Shown here piece by piece: positions 1 to 8,190 of a stretch of 24,361 bases of DNA. The stretch covers positions 1 through 24,361 of the forward strand of contig JAFGKV010000230.1 in the NCBI GenBank assembly GCA_016928395.1, read 5' to 3'. The notes beneath the pieces were generated by a model. The model saw only the letters and a program-made list of their open reading frames with translations. It did no database searches and was not told the DNA's origin. Every line of letters starts with the position of its first letter. The first letter of the stretch is position 1. The translations under genes and the position numbers were made by a program. This stretch comes from Candidatus Fermentibacterota bacterium (GTDB lineage Bacteria; JAFGKV01).

Positions 1-381
1 CGCCGCCCGGCTCCCCCCCCCCCCCCCCGCAGCGACGATCCGCCCCGCCAGCGCACCCACCAGGCCGAGGGAGAGCGAGGAGACGAGCTTGCCCCAGAAT
101 GCAGGGTCGCGCCCGAGCATCGTCAGGTCGCCCAGCAGCAGCGCGAACAGGGGCGAGGTCCTGCCCAGGACCCGCTGTCCCGGATTGTAGACCAGGCCAT
201 GGCCCGATGCCAGGTTGCGGGCATACCGGTAGGTGATGTACGGATCATCGTTGTCAAAGCGCCACAACCAGACGCCGACGAGCACCCCCAGCACCGCAGG
301 AACACCCCACGCCAGGAGCCTGGTCGGCAACCCAGGGCTCTCCCGCCCCACCTCTTTCCTCCGCGACGCGTCGAGACTCAT
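1..381 (-). CDS. GT-C family membrane glycosyltransferase, N-terminal part (runs off left edge)
   Basis: The reading frame starts at an ATG whose first base is 381 and stays open to base 1, giving 127 codons of a longer protein. A purine-rich GGAGG-type ribosome site lies just upstream. Residues about 22-41 form a hydrophobic segment, followed by an acidic pair (D45, D46) in DDPYITYRYARNLASGHG and then NPGQRV and TSPLF. That order is typical of GT-C enzymes such as the GT39/GT83 and mannosyltransferase-like families, which move sugars from polyprenyl-phosphate carriers on the outer face of the inner membrane; the acidic pair lies in the catalytic first loop. The substrate cannot be told. Oddity: bases 13-28 are 16 consecutive C, read as five glycines on the coding strand, so the frame beyond the tract is uncertain. 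Confidence 0.72.
   Translation of the reverse strand, partial: MSLDASRRKEVGRESPGLPTRLLAWGVPAVLGVLVGVWLWRFDNDDPYITYRYARNLASGHGLVYNPGQRVLGRTSPLFALLLGDLTMLGRDPAFWGKLVSSLSLGLVGALAGRIVAAGGGGGSRAA
13..28. repeat. 16-base poly-C tract inside a coding region
   Basis: Sixteen uninterrupted C (G on the coding strand) lie inside the glycosyltransferase frame. This is the longest homopolymer in the window; the next longest runs are 7-10 bases. It could be a slippage-prone contingency tract or an error at a sequence end. Confidence 0.9.
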
Positions 382-634
382 TCTCCGCCTCCTCCCGAGA
401 GTTCAGGGGCTCTGCTCTGGAGCGCTTAGTTTTGGTTTTGCTCTCGGCTCAACGGCGGGGTCACGCACCCCGCCGCATGGCTCTAGCCACGCCGCTCCTT
501 GTATCCCCAGTGGGTAGGTGGTACTCAGGGAGAGATCGGAGGTCAAGGGACGTGACAGGCCGGCCGCTCCCAAGACGAACAATCCGAGGGCGTGTCGTGT
601 GACAGAGAGGAGGTTTGGCCTCTCGTGTCCCCTG

Positions 635-739
635 CGCCTTCGTGCCATACCGGGAAACCAGGAGATCCATCCTCCCCGCGAGGGCGAAGTTGCTCAACGT
701 AGCCGTGTCGAAGAAGTAGATGCCTGAACGTTCAGGCAT
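635..739 (-). pseudogene. PIN-domain toxin fragment (N-terminal about 35 residues)
   Basis: From an ATG at 739 the minus strand reads MPERSG, then IYFFDTATLSNFALAGRMDL and LVSRYGTKA. This resembles the start of PIN/DUF3368-type nucleases: beta strand 1 ends in the first catalytic Asp (residue 11), followed by the LSNFA...GRLDLL helix. The frame stays open to 461, but nothing after about 635 resembles a PIN domain, and the other conserved acidic residues are absent. It is read as a decayed toxin of a toxin-antitoxin pair. The match is short, so confidence is limited. Confidence 0.4.
720..739. repeat. Perfect 20-bp palindrome
   Basis: Two 10-base arms (ATGCCTGAAC and its reverse complement) abut with no spacer. 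The first 20 bases of the PIN-like fragment's frame coincide with the palindrome, so its start codon lies in one arm. It could be an old autoregulatory operator or a hairpin; neither is shown. Confidence 0.85.
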
Positions 740-809
740 TGGCGGCGTCCCGGTCACCGTCAGACCCTCAGCGTGAAGCTCCGCCACATGAGTCGGGTGG
801 TCCCGTAAC

Positions 810-831
810 ATTCGACCTGCATTCGACCTGC
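810..831. repeat. Two tandem copies of an 11-bp unit
   Basis: ATTCGACCTGC occurs twice back to back with no mismatch. No coding or regulatory role can be assigned. Confidence 0.8.
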
Positions 832-1162
832 GCGCCCACGATCACGAGACCCGGCGCGCGGCTTCAGAACTGTCCAGGGACGAACAGCACCTATCCATCA
901 TCGTACAGGTGCGGGCACTGCTGCACCTGCATGCGAGTTCCGTTGTCGTGCCGTCGAAGATCCGCCGTCCTGAACCCCACGCCTGCTAGCGATTTCGGTT
1001 CGCTTTGCTCCTGGGAGGCAAGGTGGGAGGAGAGGTGGGGAAGCAGTCAGGGTTCGGGATTCAGTCGGGCCTCTGAGGGCGAAGGCACTCAGATTCTCGG
1101 AGGTTAAGAGCACAGCGCTTTGCACATGGGCGGTGCGGGTCTCCTACAGTGTAGCCATGCCG

Positions 1163-1187
1163 CCCCGCATCCACAGGTGCGGGGGCA
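1163..1187. repeat. Dispersed hairpin repeat, copy 1
   Basis: CCCCGCA, an 8-base loop and TGCGGGG form a 7-bp stem, followed by GCAA. Nearly the same block, differing by about one base in the loop and one extra G, recurs at 7766-7790. Two copies in intergenic DNA 6.6 kb apart suggest a dispersed palindromic repeat family (REP-like). Confidence 0.65.
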
Positions 1188-1292
1188 ACCTCTGCGGCGA
1201 GCCACACCGGCGGGCACAAAGTCCCGGGCAAAGGTCCGCGAGGAACCGTTGCCTCATAGGGGCAAAGCTCTGATTCCGCCCGCCTCGGGGTC

Positions 1293-1379
1293 GGTATCGA
1301 TATCGTTGTCGTGATCGATGAGCCGGGCCTTTGAGCACTGAATGATGGAACAATGGAACGTTGGATGATTCGACGAATG
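1293..1379. repeat. Degenerate 6-bp and 8-bp tandem micro-repeats
   Basis: Bases 1293-1316 parse as four 6-base units of the form G-N-T/A-N-T-C (GGTATC, GATATC, GTTGTC, GTGATC). Bases 1340-1379 parse as five 8-base units: GAATGATG, GAACAATG, GAACGTTG, GATGATTC, GACGAATG. Both runs are non-coding and sit 200-280 bases upstream of the next gene. Confidence 0.55.
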
Positions 1380-1494
1380 GATAGGCCTTCTGGATCCTGA
1401 ATGCCGCGCACGCCCGACTGCCGCCCTGGCCACGTCAGTCTCCAAGCCTGAGATGATCACGACATCTCTTTTGCTACCACCTTCCATCAGACTG

Positions 1495-1523
1495 GCACGT
1501 AACGTGCGTAACTGCAGCACGTT
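1495..1523. promoter_or_regulatory. Candidate operator: three GCACGT half-sites in inverted arrangement
   Basis: GCACGT, one base, then ACGTGC form a perfect inverted repeat (1495-1507). AACGTGC at 1501-1507 also pairs with GCACGTT at 1517-1523 across 9 bases. The cluster lies 53-81 bases upstream of the DUF5916 gene's start, where a regulator site or leader hairpin would be expected. The binding protein is unknown. Confidence 0.4.
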
Positions 1524-1575
1524 CGAGACGTAGCACCCTGCCGCGGCACCCTTTCTCTCCACAGGAGGGTTTCCT

Positions 1576-4146
1576 GTGAACACGACGTTGCTGGTAGCTG
1601 TTGCCGTGCCGTGCCTGCTTTTCGGCATTGCCTCCCCAGCCTCCGCTCTCCGCGGTTTTGCCCCGCACGGCATGGGTCCCGGCTATCCTGACTGCGCCAA
1701 CGGGCGTAAGACCACCCCGCCCTCACTTCCGGCTTGCCGGATCACGAACGGTGGCGTGTATATCGACGGGTATCTGACCGAGGAAGACTGGGTCTCGGCT
1801 CCCGCGGCCACGGGCTTCACCCAGTTCGAGCCGGACCGGCGTGGCGAGCCTTCCGAAGACACAGTCTTCAAGGTCCTCTACGACGATGATGCGCTCTACG
1901 TGGGGGTTGCATGCTTCCGATCCAACGGCGCCCCCGTGACGAGTTGTCTCTCCCGCCGGGACCACATCACCTCGTCCGACTTGATCCGCGTCTACCTGAG
2001 CCCCTATCACGACATGGTCACCGGGTACCACTTCCGCATCAATCCCGATGGTGTCATGGAGGACTACTACAACTACGGCGACCTCTTCCATGACGTGTCG
2101 TGGAATGGCGTGTGGCAGGCCGACACCCATGTGGATGACCATGGCTGGTATGCCGAGATGCGCATTCCGTTCTCCATCCTTCGATACCGTCCATCCGAGT
2201 CGATGACATGGGGATTCAACGTGTTCCAGCACATCATGAGTTGTGGCGAGCGGACCGCCTGGTCCAACTGGGGCCGCGATCAGCAGGGCTTCATGAGCCG
2301 CTCGGGCACGATCACCGGCATCGCCGGCATCAGGGCGCCCCGGCAACTGGAGATCATGCCGTACACGGTGGCAAGTCTCACCGATCCTTCGATCGTTGGC
2401 GAGGGCGACGAGCTGACCACCTATGGGAACATCGGCGCTGATCTGAAGTACGGCGTGACCGCGGATCTCACCTTGAACGCCACCCTGCAGCCCGACTTTG
2501 GCCAGGTGGAGGCTGACCCCTCACTGCTCAACCTCTCGCCCTATGAGACGTTCTACGAGGAGAAACGACCGTTTTTCGTCGAGGGAGCCCAGTTCTTCTT
2601 TCATCCCGATTTCACGGTGTTCTACTCACGGCGCATCGGCACAGGGAGCGAGTACTCGCGGATTCGGTATGCCGGCAAAATCACTGGCAAGACCGCGGGC
2701 AATATCTCGACGGCGGTGCTGGTTGCCGCCACCGACGAAGCCGGGGAGGGCCGATCCCACAACCCATTCCGGGCCGGCGTACACCGAGCCCACTATGCCA
2801 TCGGCCGGTTCGGCAAGCAGTTCCACCGAGGGATGCACCACCTCAACCTGATGCAGACCGCCGTAGTACGCGACGCGGACACCTTCGACGGCATGACGCG
2901 GAACGGCTACACCACCGGGGCAGACTTCGAGCTCAACTTCAGGGATCGGATGTACCAGGCCACGGGCTCCTTCGTGGGGAGCGTGGTGGACATTCTGCGG
3001 GACCCCGCAAATCCCTCTGTGGATCCAGCTCCTTCCTATGGCACCGGGAGCCGCCTGGAGTTCGAGAAGATGTCGGGGAATTGGCGGTTCGCGCTGACGA
3101 CGCGCCACCAGAGCGATGAGTTGGATATCAACGATCTCGGTTACATCAACAACCCGAACCACAAGGCAGTACAGGGCTGGATCTCCAGGGTCTTCAATGC
3201 CGACGACGAGAAGAGCTTCATCACCAATGCGAGCCTCCAGCTGCGATACTATCGGAGCTGGGTCTGGGCCGGGCGTCATGTGGTTCATCACGAAGACTCC
3301 TCGCGGACATTGTGGTCGTATGACCGCGGCCATGGCCTGCTGTCATCCCTCAACTTCGAGGCCAGCCTGGACGCCCGCAACTGCTGGGGGGCATGGTGCG
3401 GGATGACCTACAATGATGACTACACAGATCTCTTCTCGACCCGCAGGGCCGTCGATGGCGGGCAGGGGCCGCTCATGTCACGACCGAGAGAGCATCTTGC
3501 CTGGGCGGGGTTCTACACCGACTCGCGCAAGAACCTTCAGATGAACGTGAGCATCCAGCAGGGCGGCGACCGGGCCGGGGGTCGCGAACTCACCCTGGAA
3601 AGCTCCGCATCATGGATCCAGAATAGCAGGATGAACCATACGCTCTCTGGCCGGTTCTCGAGACGTCACGTCGATGCCCAGTGGATCGGCAACTTCGCGA
3701 ATCCCGGGGGCGGCATCGGTGGGACAAGCTATGTCTTCGCTGCGCTAGATCAGCGCCTGTGGAATCTCACTGTGCGGAGCAGCCTGCAGTTCAGCAGGGA
3801 CGCCTCGATCGAGCTGTACCTGCAGCCCTTTCTTACGGTGGGGAGCTACGCCAATGCCCGGGAGCTGGCTTTGCCGGATACGTATGATTTTGCCACCTAC
3901 CCATATGATGCTTCGTCGCATGACTTCTCCTACGGCGCAGTGAACCTCAACATGGTCTACCGCTGGGAATACGCGCCGGGGGCTACCGTGTACCTCGTGT
4001 GGACCCATACCAGGGACAGATTCGATTCCCGGGGAAATCCCGCGTCGAACGGCGGATTCGACAACGGGTTCGGCACCAGGCCCCTGTTCGACAACGAGCC
4101 TGAGAACCGCGTCATGCTCAAGGTCAGCTACTGGTTCTCGCTGTAG
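1576..4146 (+). CDS. CBM9-like/DUF5916 outer-membrane beta-barrel protein
   Basis: The protein is 856 residues. Translation starts at a GTG preceded by AGGAGGG with a 6-base gap. Residues 1-24 are a signal peptide with a likely cut after PASA. Residues about 55-240 resemble a family-9 carbohydrate-binding (DOMON-like) fold, starting at VYIDGYLTEEDW and including YVGVACF and GWYAEMRIPFSILRY. The remainder matches the style of DUF5916: LNATLQPDFGQVEADPS, then FYEEKRPFFVEG, then many alternating amphipathic strands, ending in an aromatic strand (VMLKVSYWFSL) as outer-membrane barrels do. Members are common in Bacteroidetes-like and Gemmatimonas-like bacteria; their substrate is not established. 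The gene stands alone, with a possible operator cluster 53-81 bases upstream. The family call is from remembered motifs. Confidence 0.85.
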   Translation: MNTTLLVAVAVPCLLFGIASPASALRGFAPHGMGPGYPDCANGRKTTPPSLPACRITNGGVYIDGYLTEEDWVSAPAATGFTQFEPDRRGEPSEDTVFKVLYDDDALYVGVACFRSNGAPVTSCLSRRDHITSSDLIRVYLSPYHDMVTGYHFRINPDGVMEDYYNYGDLFHDVSWNGVWQADTHVDDHGWYAEMRIPFSILRYRPSESMTWGFNVFQHIMSCGERTAWSNWGRDQQGFMSRSGTITGIAGIRAPRQLEIMPYTVASLTDPSIVGEGDELTTYGNIGADLKYGVTADLTLNATLQPDFGQVEADPSLLNLSPYETFYEEKRPFFVEGAQFFFHPDFTVFYSRRIGTGSEYSRIRYAGKITGKTAGNISTAVLVAATDEAGEGRSHNPFRAGVHRAHYAIGRFGKQFHRGMHHLNLMQTAVVRDADTFDGMTRNGYTTGADFELNFRDRMYQATGSFVGSVVDILRDPANPSVDPAPSYGTGSRLEFEKMSGNWRFALTTRHQSDELDINDLGYINNPNHKAVQGWISRVFNADDEKSFITNASLQLRYYRSWVWAGRHVVHHEDSSRTLWSYDRGHGLLSSLNFEASLDARNCWGAWCGMTYNDDYTDLFSTRRAVDGGQGPLMSRPREHLAWAGFYTDSRKNLQMNVSIQQGGDRAGGRELTLESSASWIQNSRMNHTLSGRFSRRHVDAQWIGNFANPGGGIGGTSYVFAALDQRLWNLTVRSSLQFSRDASIELYLQPFLTVGSYANARELALPDTYDFATYPYDASSHDFSYGAVNLNMVYRWEYAPGATVYLVWTHTRDRFDSRGNPASNGGFDNGFGTRPLFDNEPENRVMLKVSYWFSL

Positions 4147-4192
4147 GCCGCATGCAGGGTGGCAGTCGGGCCCAACATCGAGTCCCGAACCC

Positions 4193-4384
4193 TTGAGGCT
4201 GGCGTGCCCGCTGTGGGAGGCTGGTGCGGAACGCAAGACAATGTTGCCAGTGCGACAACCGCGGTACCGTGGCACCGACCTGGCACGGCATCTCGGTGTG
4301 GCGACATACCGCATCAATCGGCAGGTCGTGTCAGGAGAACTGAGTGACATCGCGCAGTCGATCGCAGACTCGTGGGCTGCGTAA
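4193..4384 (+). pseudogene. C-terminal relic of a REP-associated (Y1) transposase-like protein
   Basis: The last 35 codons read GTDLARHLGVATYRINRQV, then VSGELSDIAQSIADSWAA. This resembles the helix-turn-helix tail (G-x-x-LARxLGV...VNR) attached to some REP-associated tyrosine transposases. The catalytic HUH/Tyr domain that should precede it is missing, and the first 25 codons look unrelated. It is probably the end of a transposase left after deletion, but it could also be another small HTH remnant. Confidence 0.33.
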
Positions 4385-4547
4385 TGCACGTTCTGCATCA
4401 ATGTCCCCGAGGTCGCGCACGAATCACGTCTGGCAGTGAGGCTCGGCGAGGAGCTCGTTCACACGGAAGGTCTCACGCTGACCAACGTGCAGCAGGTTTA
4501 CAACGTAGCAGCGTTCCGGGGTCGCGCGGGATTGAGGCAGTATCCTG

Positions 4548-4577
4548 TTGACAGTTCATTGGTATTTACCATACCCT
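4548..4577 (+). promoter_or_regulatory. Candidate sigma-70 promoter for the C25 peptidase gene
   Basis: A perfect TTGACA (4548-4553) is followed after 18 bases by TACCCT (4572-4577), a weak -10. Transcription would begin near 4584, just after the ATG at 4582, which favours the downstream GTG at 4618 as the true start. Confidence 0.4.
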
Positions 4578-4617
4578 TCTGGTGGCATACTTCGGCATGG
4601 GGACGAAAGGAGGATTC

Positions 4618-7542
4618 GTGGCTAGCCGCCTAATGCGATGGCGTAGTGCAACCCCTCGACCACTCGCCCTTCTTGTCGTTACGACTGTGTCTACCGCATC
4701 GATGGGTTGGGCTTCTTCCAACGTATGCATCCAGCTATCAGGCACCGCCGAAAGAATCTTCATTGAGTATGATCTAATGAATCATCAGGTGCGCCCCGTA
4801 CTCATTGCCGACGAGGAATTCGAACAGATCATCCTGGCCGGAGAGGCTTCCACCATGGAAGAGGGTGCTCCCAGCCTGCCCGTGGTGTGCAGAAGCGTCA
4901 TAATCCCCGATGACAGAAGCATTTCTGTTCGAGTCGTCACTGCTGACTACTATGAAGTATCAGCCAGGATTGCTCCATCAAAGGGCTCAATCTCGCGACA
5001 CCTCGACCCAGATGATGTTCCGTACAGGTTCGGCCAGGCGTACGAGCACGACTTCTTCTATCCCGAGAACGTGGTAACGCTTGGTGAACCGTATCTCCTG
5101 AGAGACTATCGCGGTGTGGTGGTGAAGTTTCACCCGTTTCGATACAATCCTCACACCCGTACACTCCGTGTCTATACCCGGGTAGCAGTTGAGCTGTTCG
5201 ACTCAGGGCCCCACGGGGAAAACCCTCTCCGGAGACGCACCAGACCGCGAACACCAAGTCGCGCGTTCGATCAGCTCTACACACATCAGTTCCTGAACTA
5301 CGATTCGTATTCACGGTACGAACCGTTGGACGAAGAGGGTGAGCTTCTGATTATCGCGTATGACCCATGGGTGCCCTATGTGCATCCCCTGATAGCACAC
5401 AAGGGCAGCATAGGTATCACGACGGAGCTTGTCCCGGTCTCAACCGTTGGCAACACTGCAGATGCCATCAAGGGGCTCATCCAGGATCGGTTCGACAACG
5501 GCAATCTGGCCTTCGTTCTCCTGGTTGGCGACGCTGAGCACGTGGCATCACCGGAGTACGTGATGTACGATGAAGTTGGGCCCTCTGATCCTACCTACTC
5601 CCTGCTGGCTGGTGACGACCCATACCCCGATGTCATGGTGGGCCGCCTGTCCGCCGAAAGCGCCGCCCATGTCATGACGCAGGTCGAGCGGATTATCGAG
5701 TATGAGCAGTTGCCGGCAACTGGAGAGGAATGGTTTTGGCGGGGAACTGGGCTCGGGTCGGATCAGGGACCGGGGGATGACGGCGAGATGGACTACGAGC
5801 ACATCGAGAACATCAGGCTCCTCCTCCTCGATCATGGCTATGCTGAAGTGGATCAGTTCTATGATCCCGGGGCATCGGCGGCCGATGTGCGTGACGCGCT
5901 GAACAATGGACGCGGAATAGTAAACTACTGCGGACACGGTGGACCCGGGGGTTGGAGCACCGGTGGCTTCAGTATCGGGCACGTGGACGCCCTGATCAAC
6001 GACAATATGCTGCCGTTTATATTCAGCGTTGCCTGCGGGACGGGCTCGTTCCAGGGCACCACGTGTCTAGGAGAAGCATTCTTGCGCGCAACACACGGGT
6101 CAGAACCGACCGGAGCCATAGGCTTCTTCGGGGGGAGCCTCTCACAGGCCTGGAGTGAGCCGATGGAGGCGCAGGATGAGTTCAACAGCCTCCTCGTGGA
6201 GGAAGCGTATGTCAGCTATGGGACGCTCTGTTATGCGGGCTGCTGTTCCATGATGGACCAGTATGGTGGTGGCGGCCTGCATATGTTCATGACGTGGCAC
6301 GTCTTCGGTGATCCGTCAGTGAGGGTTGTCGGCGCTTCCCCGCCACCCTCTGGTGTGCGTGTTGAGCCGTTCACCGGCCTGGTCTCATCGGGACCCATCG
6401 GTGGGCCCTTCACGCCCTCCTCTCTCCTCTTCACCCTCACGAATCTCGAGGGTGTTCCCATCACGTTCGAGGTGAGCACGACCCATTCGTGGATCGACGT
6501 GAGCACCATGGGAGGTATCATACCCCCGAGGGGTCAGGCACATGTCACGGTGACCATCAACGACCTCGCCGACGGTTTCGACGAGGGCCGCTACCAAGCA
6601 CAACTAGACTTTGTCAATACCACTGACCACGCGGGTGACACCCAGCGATTAGTCCTTCTCGACGTAGGAGTACCCATTCCCGTGCACAGCTTTTCGTTGG
6701 ATACCGATCCGGGCTGGTCGATGACGGGAGAATGGGCGTTCGGGCAGCCGGCCGGCGTGGGAGGGCATCTCTACGGCTATCCCGACCCAGACAGCGGGGC
6801 CACCGGAGTCAATGTGTACGGTGTCAACCTGAATGGGGACTACTCACCAGCACCCGGCGGCCCATTCTACCTCACAACGCCGGCAATGGATTGCCGCCAC
6901 GTCAGCCAGGTGAGCCTCCACTTCCAGCGGTGGCTCAATACCGATTTCCAGCCGTACACCTTTGCCACACTGGAGATATCGGAGAACGGAACGGAGTGGG
7001 TAATGATTTGGCAGAACGGGGGCGCCGAAATCGCCGAATGCGCGTGGGAAGAACACGCCTATGACATCTCGGCACTGGCTGACTCCTGCCATTCAGTCTA
7101 TGTGCGCTGGGGGTATCAAACCGATGGTCCCGCGTACCCATACTCGGGATGGAACATCGACGAGGTGAGGATCTTCGGGATGTGCCGTCTCACCGGGGTT
7201 CCGAAGAGCCCAGAAGGTGTCATGCTGGAAAGCGATGGCACCGGCGGCCTGCTCCTCTCCTGGAGCCCGGTCACCGAAGACATGATGGGGGCACCGATTA
7301 CCATCGATCGCTACGAGGTATTCCGGAATACGATCCCTCACTACTCGATCGCTTCTTTGCTACCTGTAGGCGCTTCCTTGACACCCCAGTTCGCGGATGA
7401 AGACGTCACGGGGAATCCCGAGACGAACTACTACTACAGAGTCACGGCGGTGACCGAGAGTGGTGTCGTGTCACCAGCGTCGGAACCCGTCGGAGAATTC
7501 GACTACCTACAGAGCATCCCATGTGGAACATTCGACCGATAG
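4618..7542 (+). CDS. Secreted gingipain-family (peptidase C25) cysteine protease with BACON-like, jelly-roll and FN3-like modules
   Basis: The protein is 974 residues. The GTG at 4618 is chosen because AGGAGG lies 4 bases upstream; an in-frame ATG at 4582 lacks a ribosome site. Residues 1 to about 33 form a signal peptide, followed by a propeptide region to about 240. The C25 domain (about 242-572) shows LLIIAYDPW, FVLLVGDAEHV and DVMVGRLSAES. It carries the catalytic His440 in NYCGHGG and Cys473 in FSVACGTGSF, 33 residues apart as in gingipain R. Then come a BACON/Ig-like module (about 585-685), a MAM-like jelly roll (about 691-856, GWNIDEVRIFG at its end) and an FN3-like domain (about 861-962). 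The protein should degrade proteins outside the cytoplasm. No C-terminal sorting domain of the type IX kind is visible, unlike true gingipains. Confidence 0.88.
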   Translation: MASRLMRWRSATPRPLALLVVTTVSTASMGWASSNVCIQLSGTAERIFIEYDLMNHQVRPVLIADEEFEQIILAGEASTMEEGAPSLPVVCRSVIIPDDRSISVRVVTADYYEVSARIAPSKGSISRHLDPDDVPYRFGQAYEHDFFYPENVVTLGEPYLLRDYRGVVVKFHPFRYNPHTRTLRVYTRVAVELFDSGPHGENPLRRRTRPRTPSRAFDQLYTHQFLNYDSYSRYEPLDEEGELLIIAYDPWVPYVHPLIAHKGSIGITTELVPVSTVGNTADAIKGLIQDRFDNGNLAFVLLVGDAEHVASPEYVMYDEVGPSDPTYSLLAGDDPYPDVMVGRLSAESAAHVMTQVERIIEYEQLPATGEEWFWRGTGLGSDQGPGDDGEMDYEHIENIRLLLLDHGYAEVDQFYDPGASAADVRDALNNGRGIVNYCGHGGPGGWSTGGFSIGHVDALINDNMLPFIFSVACGTGSFQGTTCLGEAFLRATHGSEPTGAIGFFGGSLSQAWSEPMEAQDEFNSLLVEEAYVSYGTLCYAGCCSMMDQYGGGGLHMFMTWHVFGDPSVRVVGASPPPSGVRVEPFTGLVSSGPIGGPFTPSSLLFTLTNLEGVPITFEVSTTHSWIDVSTMGGIIPPRGQAHVTVTINDLADGFDEGRYQAQLDFVNTTDHAGDTQRLVLLDVGVPIPVHSFSLDTDPGWSMTGEWAFGQPAGVGGHLYGYPDPDSGATGVNVYGVNLNGDYSPAPGGPFYLTTPAMDCRHVSQVSLHFQRWLNTDFQPYTFATLEISENGTEWVMIWQNGGAEIAECAWEEHAYDISALADSCHSVYVRWGYQTDGPAYPYSGWNIDEVRIFGMCRLTGVPKSPEGVMLESDGTGGLLLSWSPVTEDMMGAPITIDRYEVFRNTIPHYSIASLLPVGASLTPQFADEDVTGNPETNYYYRVTAVTESGVVSPASEPVGEFDYLQSIPCGTFDR

Positions 7543-7765
7543 CGCCTTCGGAGCCGCGCAGGGGATCCGTGGCGCCGGGGACGTAAGGCACGCGTCGGGG
7601 TAATCGGCGAGGTGGAGCGAATGAGAAAGTCGTACGGTGAAGGAGTAGCGAGCAACCTGTCTGCCTCCTGCCTGTGCGTGGCCGCACGCAGACAGGTGCC
7701 GGCACCGGCAGGCACCGGCCCTGAGTCATGCGGCGAAGGCAGCAAAGGAGCTGCTCAGGGTCAGA

Positions 7766-7790
7766 CCCCGCATCCGCAGGTGCGGGGCAA
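7766..7790. repeat. Dispersed hairpin repeat, copy 2
   Basis: CCCCGCA, an 8-base loop and TGCGGGG, followed by GCAA, match the block at 1163-1187 with only minor changes. Confidence 0.65.
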
Positions 7791-7998
7791 GCTTTGCCAT
7801 GTGACAGGAGGATGGGGGGGGAAGCGATCTATGGGGGCGGTAACCGGCGCCATAGATCGAATGCGGAACGCGGAATTCGGATTGCAGCGCAGGAAGCCCG
7901 ATTGAGAGGTCGGCAATCTCCAATCGGCAGTCAGCCCATTGCGCAGGGGGGCATCCGCCTCCGCTGACGCTGCGCCGTGGCAGGAGCGCCGTTCGATA

Positions 7999-8013
7999 CC
8001 TGCCTTCGGCAGG
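7999..8013. repeat. Perfect hairpin CCTGCC-TTC-GGCAGG
   Basis: A 6-bp stem closes a 3-base loop, followed by a further CAGG. There is no T-run on either side, so this is better seen as part of the repeat patch than as an intrinsic terminator. Confidence 0.5.
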
Positions 8014-8190
8014 CAGGCGCACCAGGCTCTCCGAGTAGGCCGGCGAAGCCCCTTCGACTGATCAACACCCACGCCACGGCACCATACTGAGGTCAGAATA
8101 GTGCCGCCCACGAGCTCATCTGGCCTCTGGACGTAGCACCGTACAACCGCGAAGCATCCCGAGTTGGGGCCGGTCTAGTAAAGGTGCACC

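Larger units (their letters stand above)
382..1575. other. 1.2 kb spacer with gene fragments and repeats, no convincing intact gene
   Basis: Short open frames occur on both strands but none has a good ribosome site plus recognisable protein character over its length. Contents that can be named are a PIN-like fragment (635-739, minus), a 20-bp palindrome (720-739), an 11-bp direct tandem duplication (810-831), a hairpin repeat also found near 7770 (1163-1187), degenerate 6- and 8-base tandem units (1293-1379), and an inverted-repeat cluster (1495-1523) ahead of the next gene. Confidence 0.6.
4147..4617. other. Spacer with transposase relic and promoter
   Basis: This gap holds a helix-turn-helix tail resembling a REP-associated transposase (4193-4384) and a promoter candidate for the peptidase gene (4548-4577). 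An open frame at 4436-4633 has no ribosome site or recognisable features and overlaps the next start, so it is not called. Confidence 0.5.
7543..8190. other. Repeat-rich spacer without a gene
   Basis: No frame here looks like protein. The stretch is dense in inverted repeats: TGCGTG/CACGCA near 7674-7689, the 12-bp palindrome GGTGCCGGCACC (7695-7706), the dispersed hairpin copy at 7766-7790, an 8-G run (7814-7821), and a 6-bp stem with a TTC loop at 7999-8013. Transcript ends for the upstream peptidase gene could lie here, but no hairpin followed by a T-run was seen. Confidence 0.55.

Noticed and set aside
403-648. Minus-strand frame as continuation of the PIN fragment after a frameshift
   Set aside because: The shifted frame shows none of the later PIN motifs (second Glu, Asp pair), so a simple frameshift does not restore the domain.
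2626-3333. 235-codon minus-strand open frame inside the DUF5916 gene
   Set aside because: Antisense shadow of a clear barrel protein.
4582-4617. ATG at 4582 as start of the C25 peptidase
   Set aside because: No ribosome site, and the candidate promoter would place the transcript start after it; GTG 4618 follows AGGAGG.
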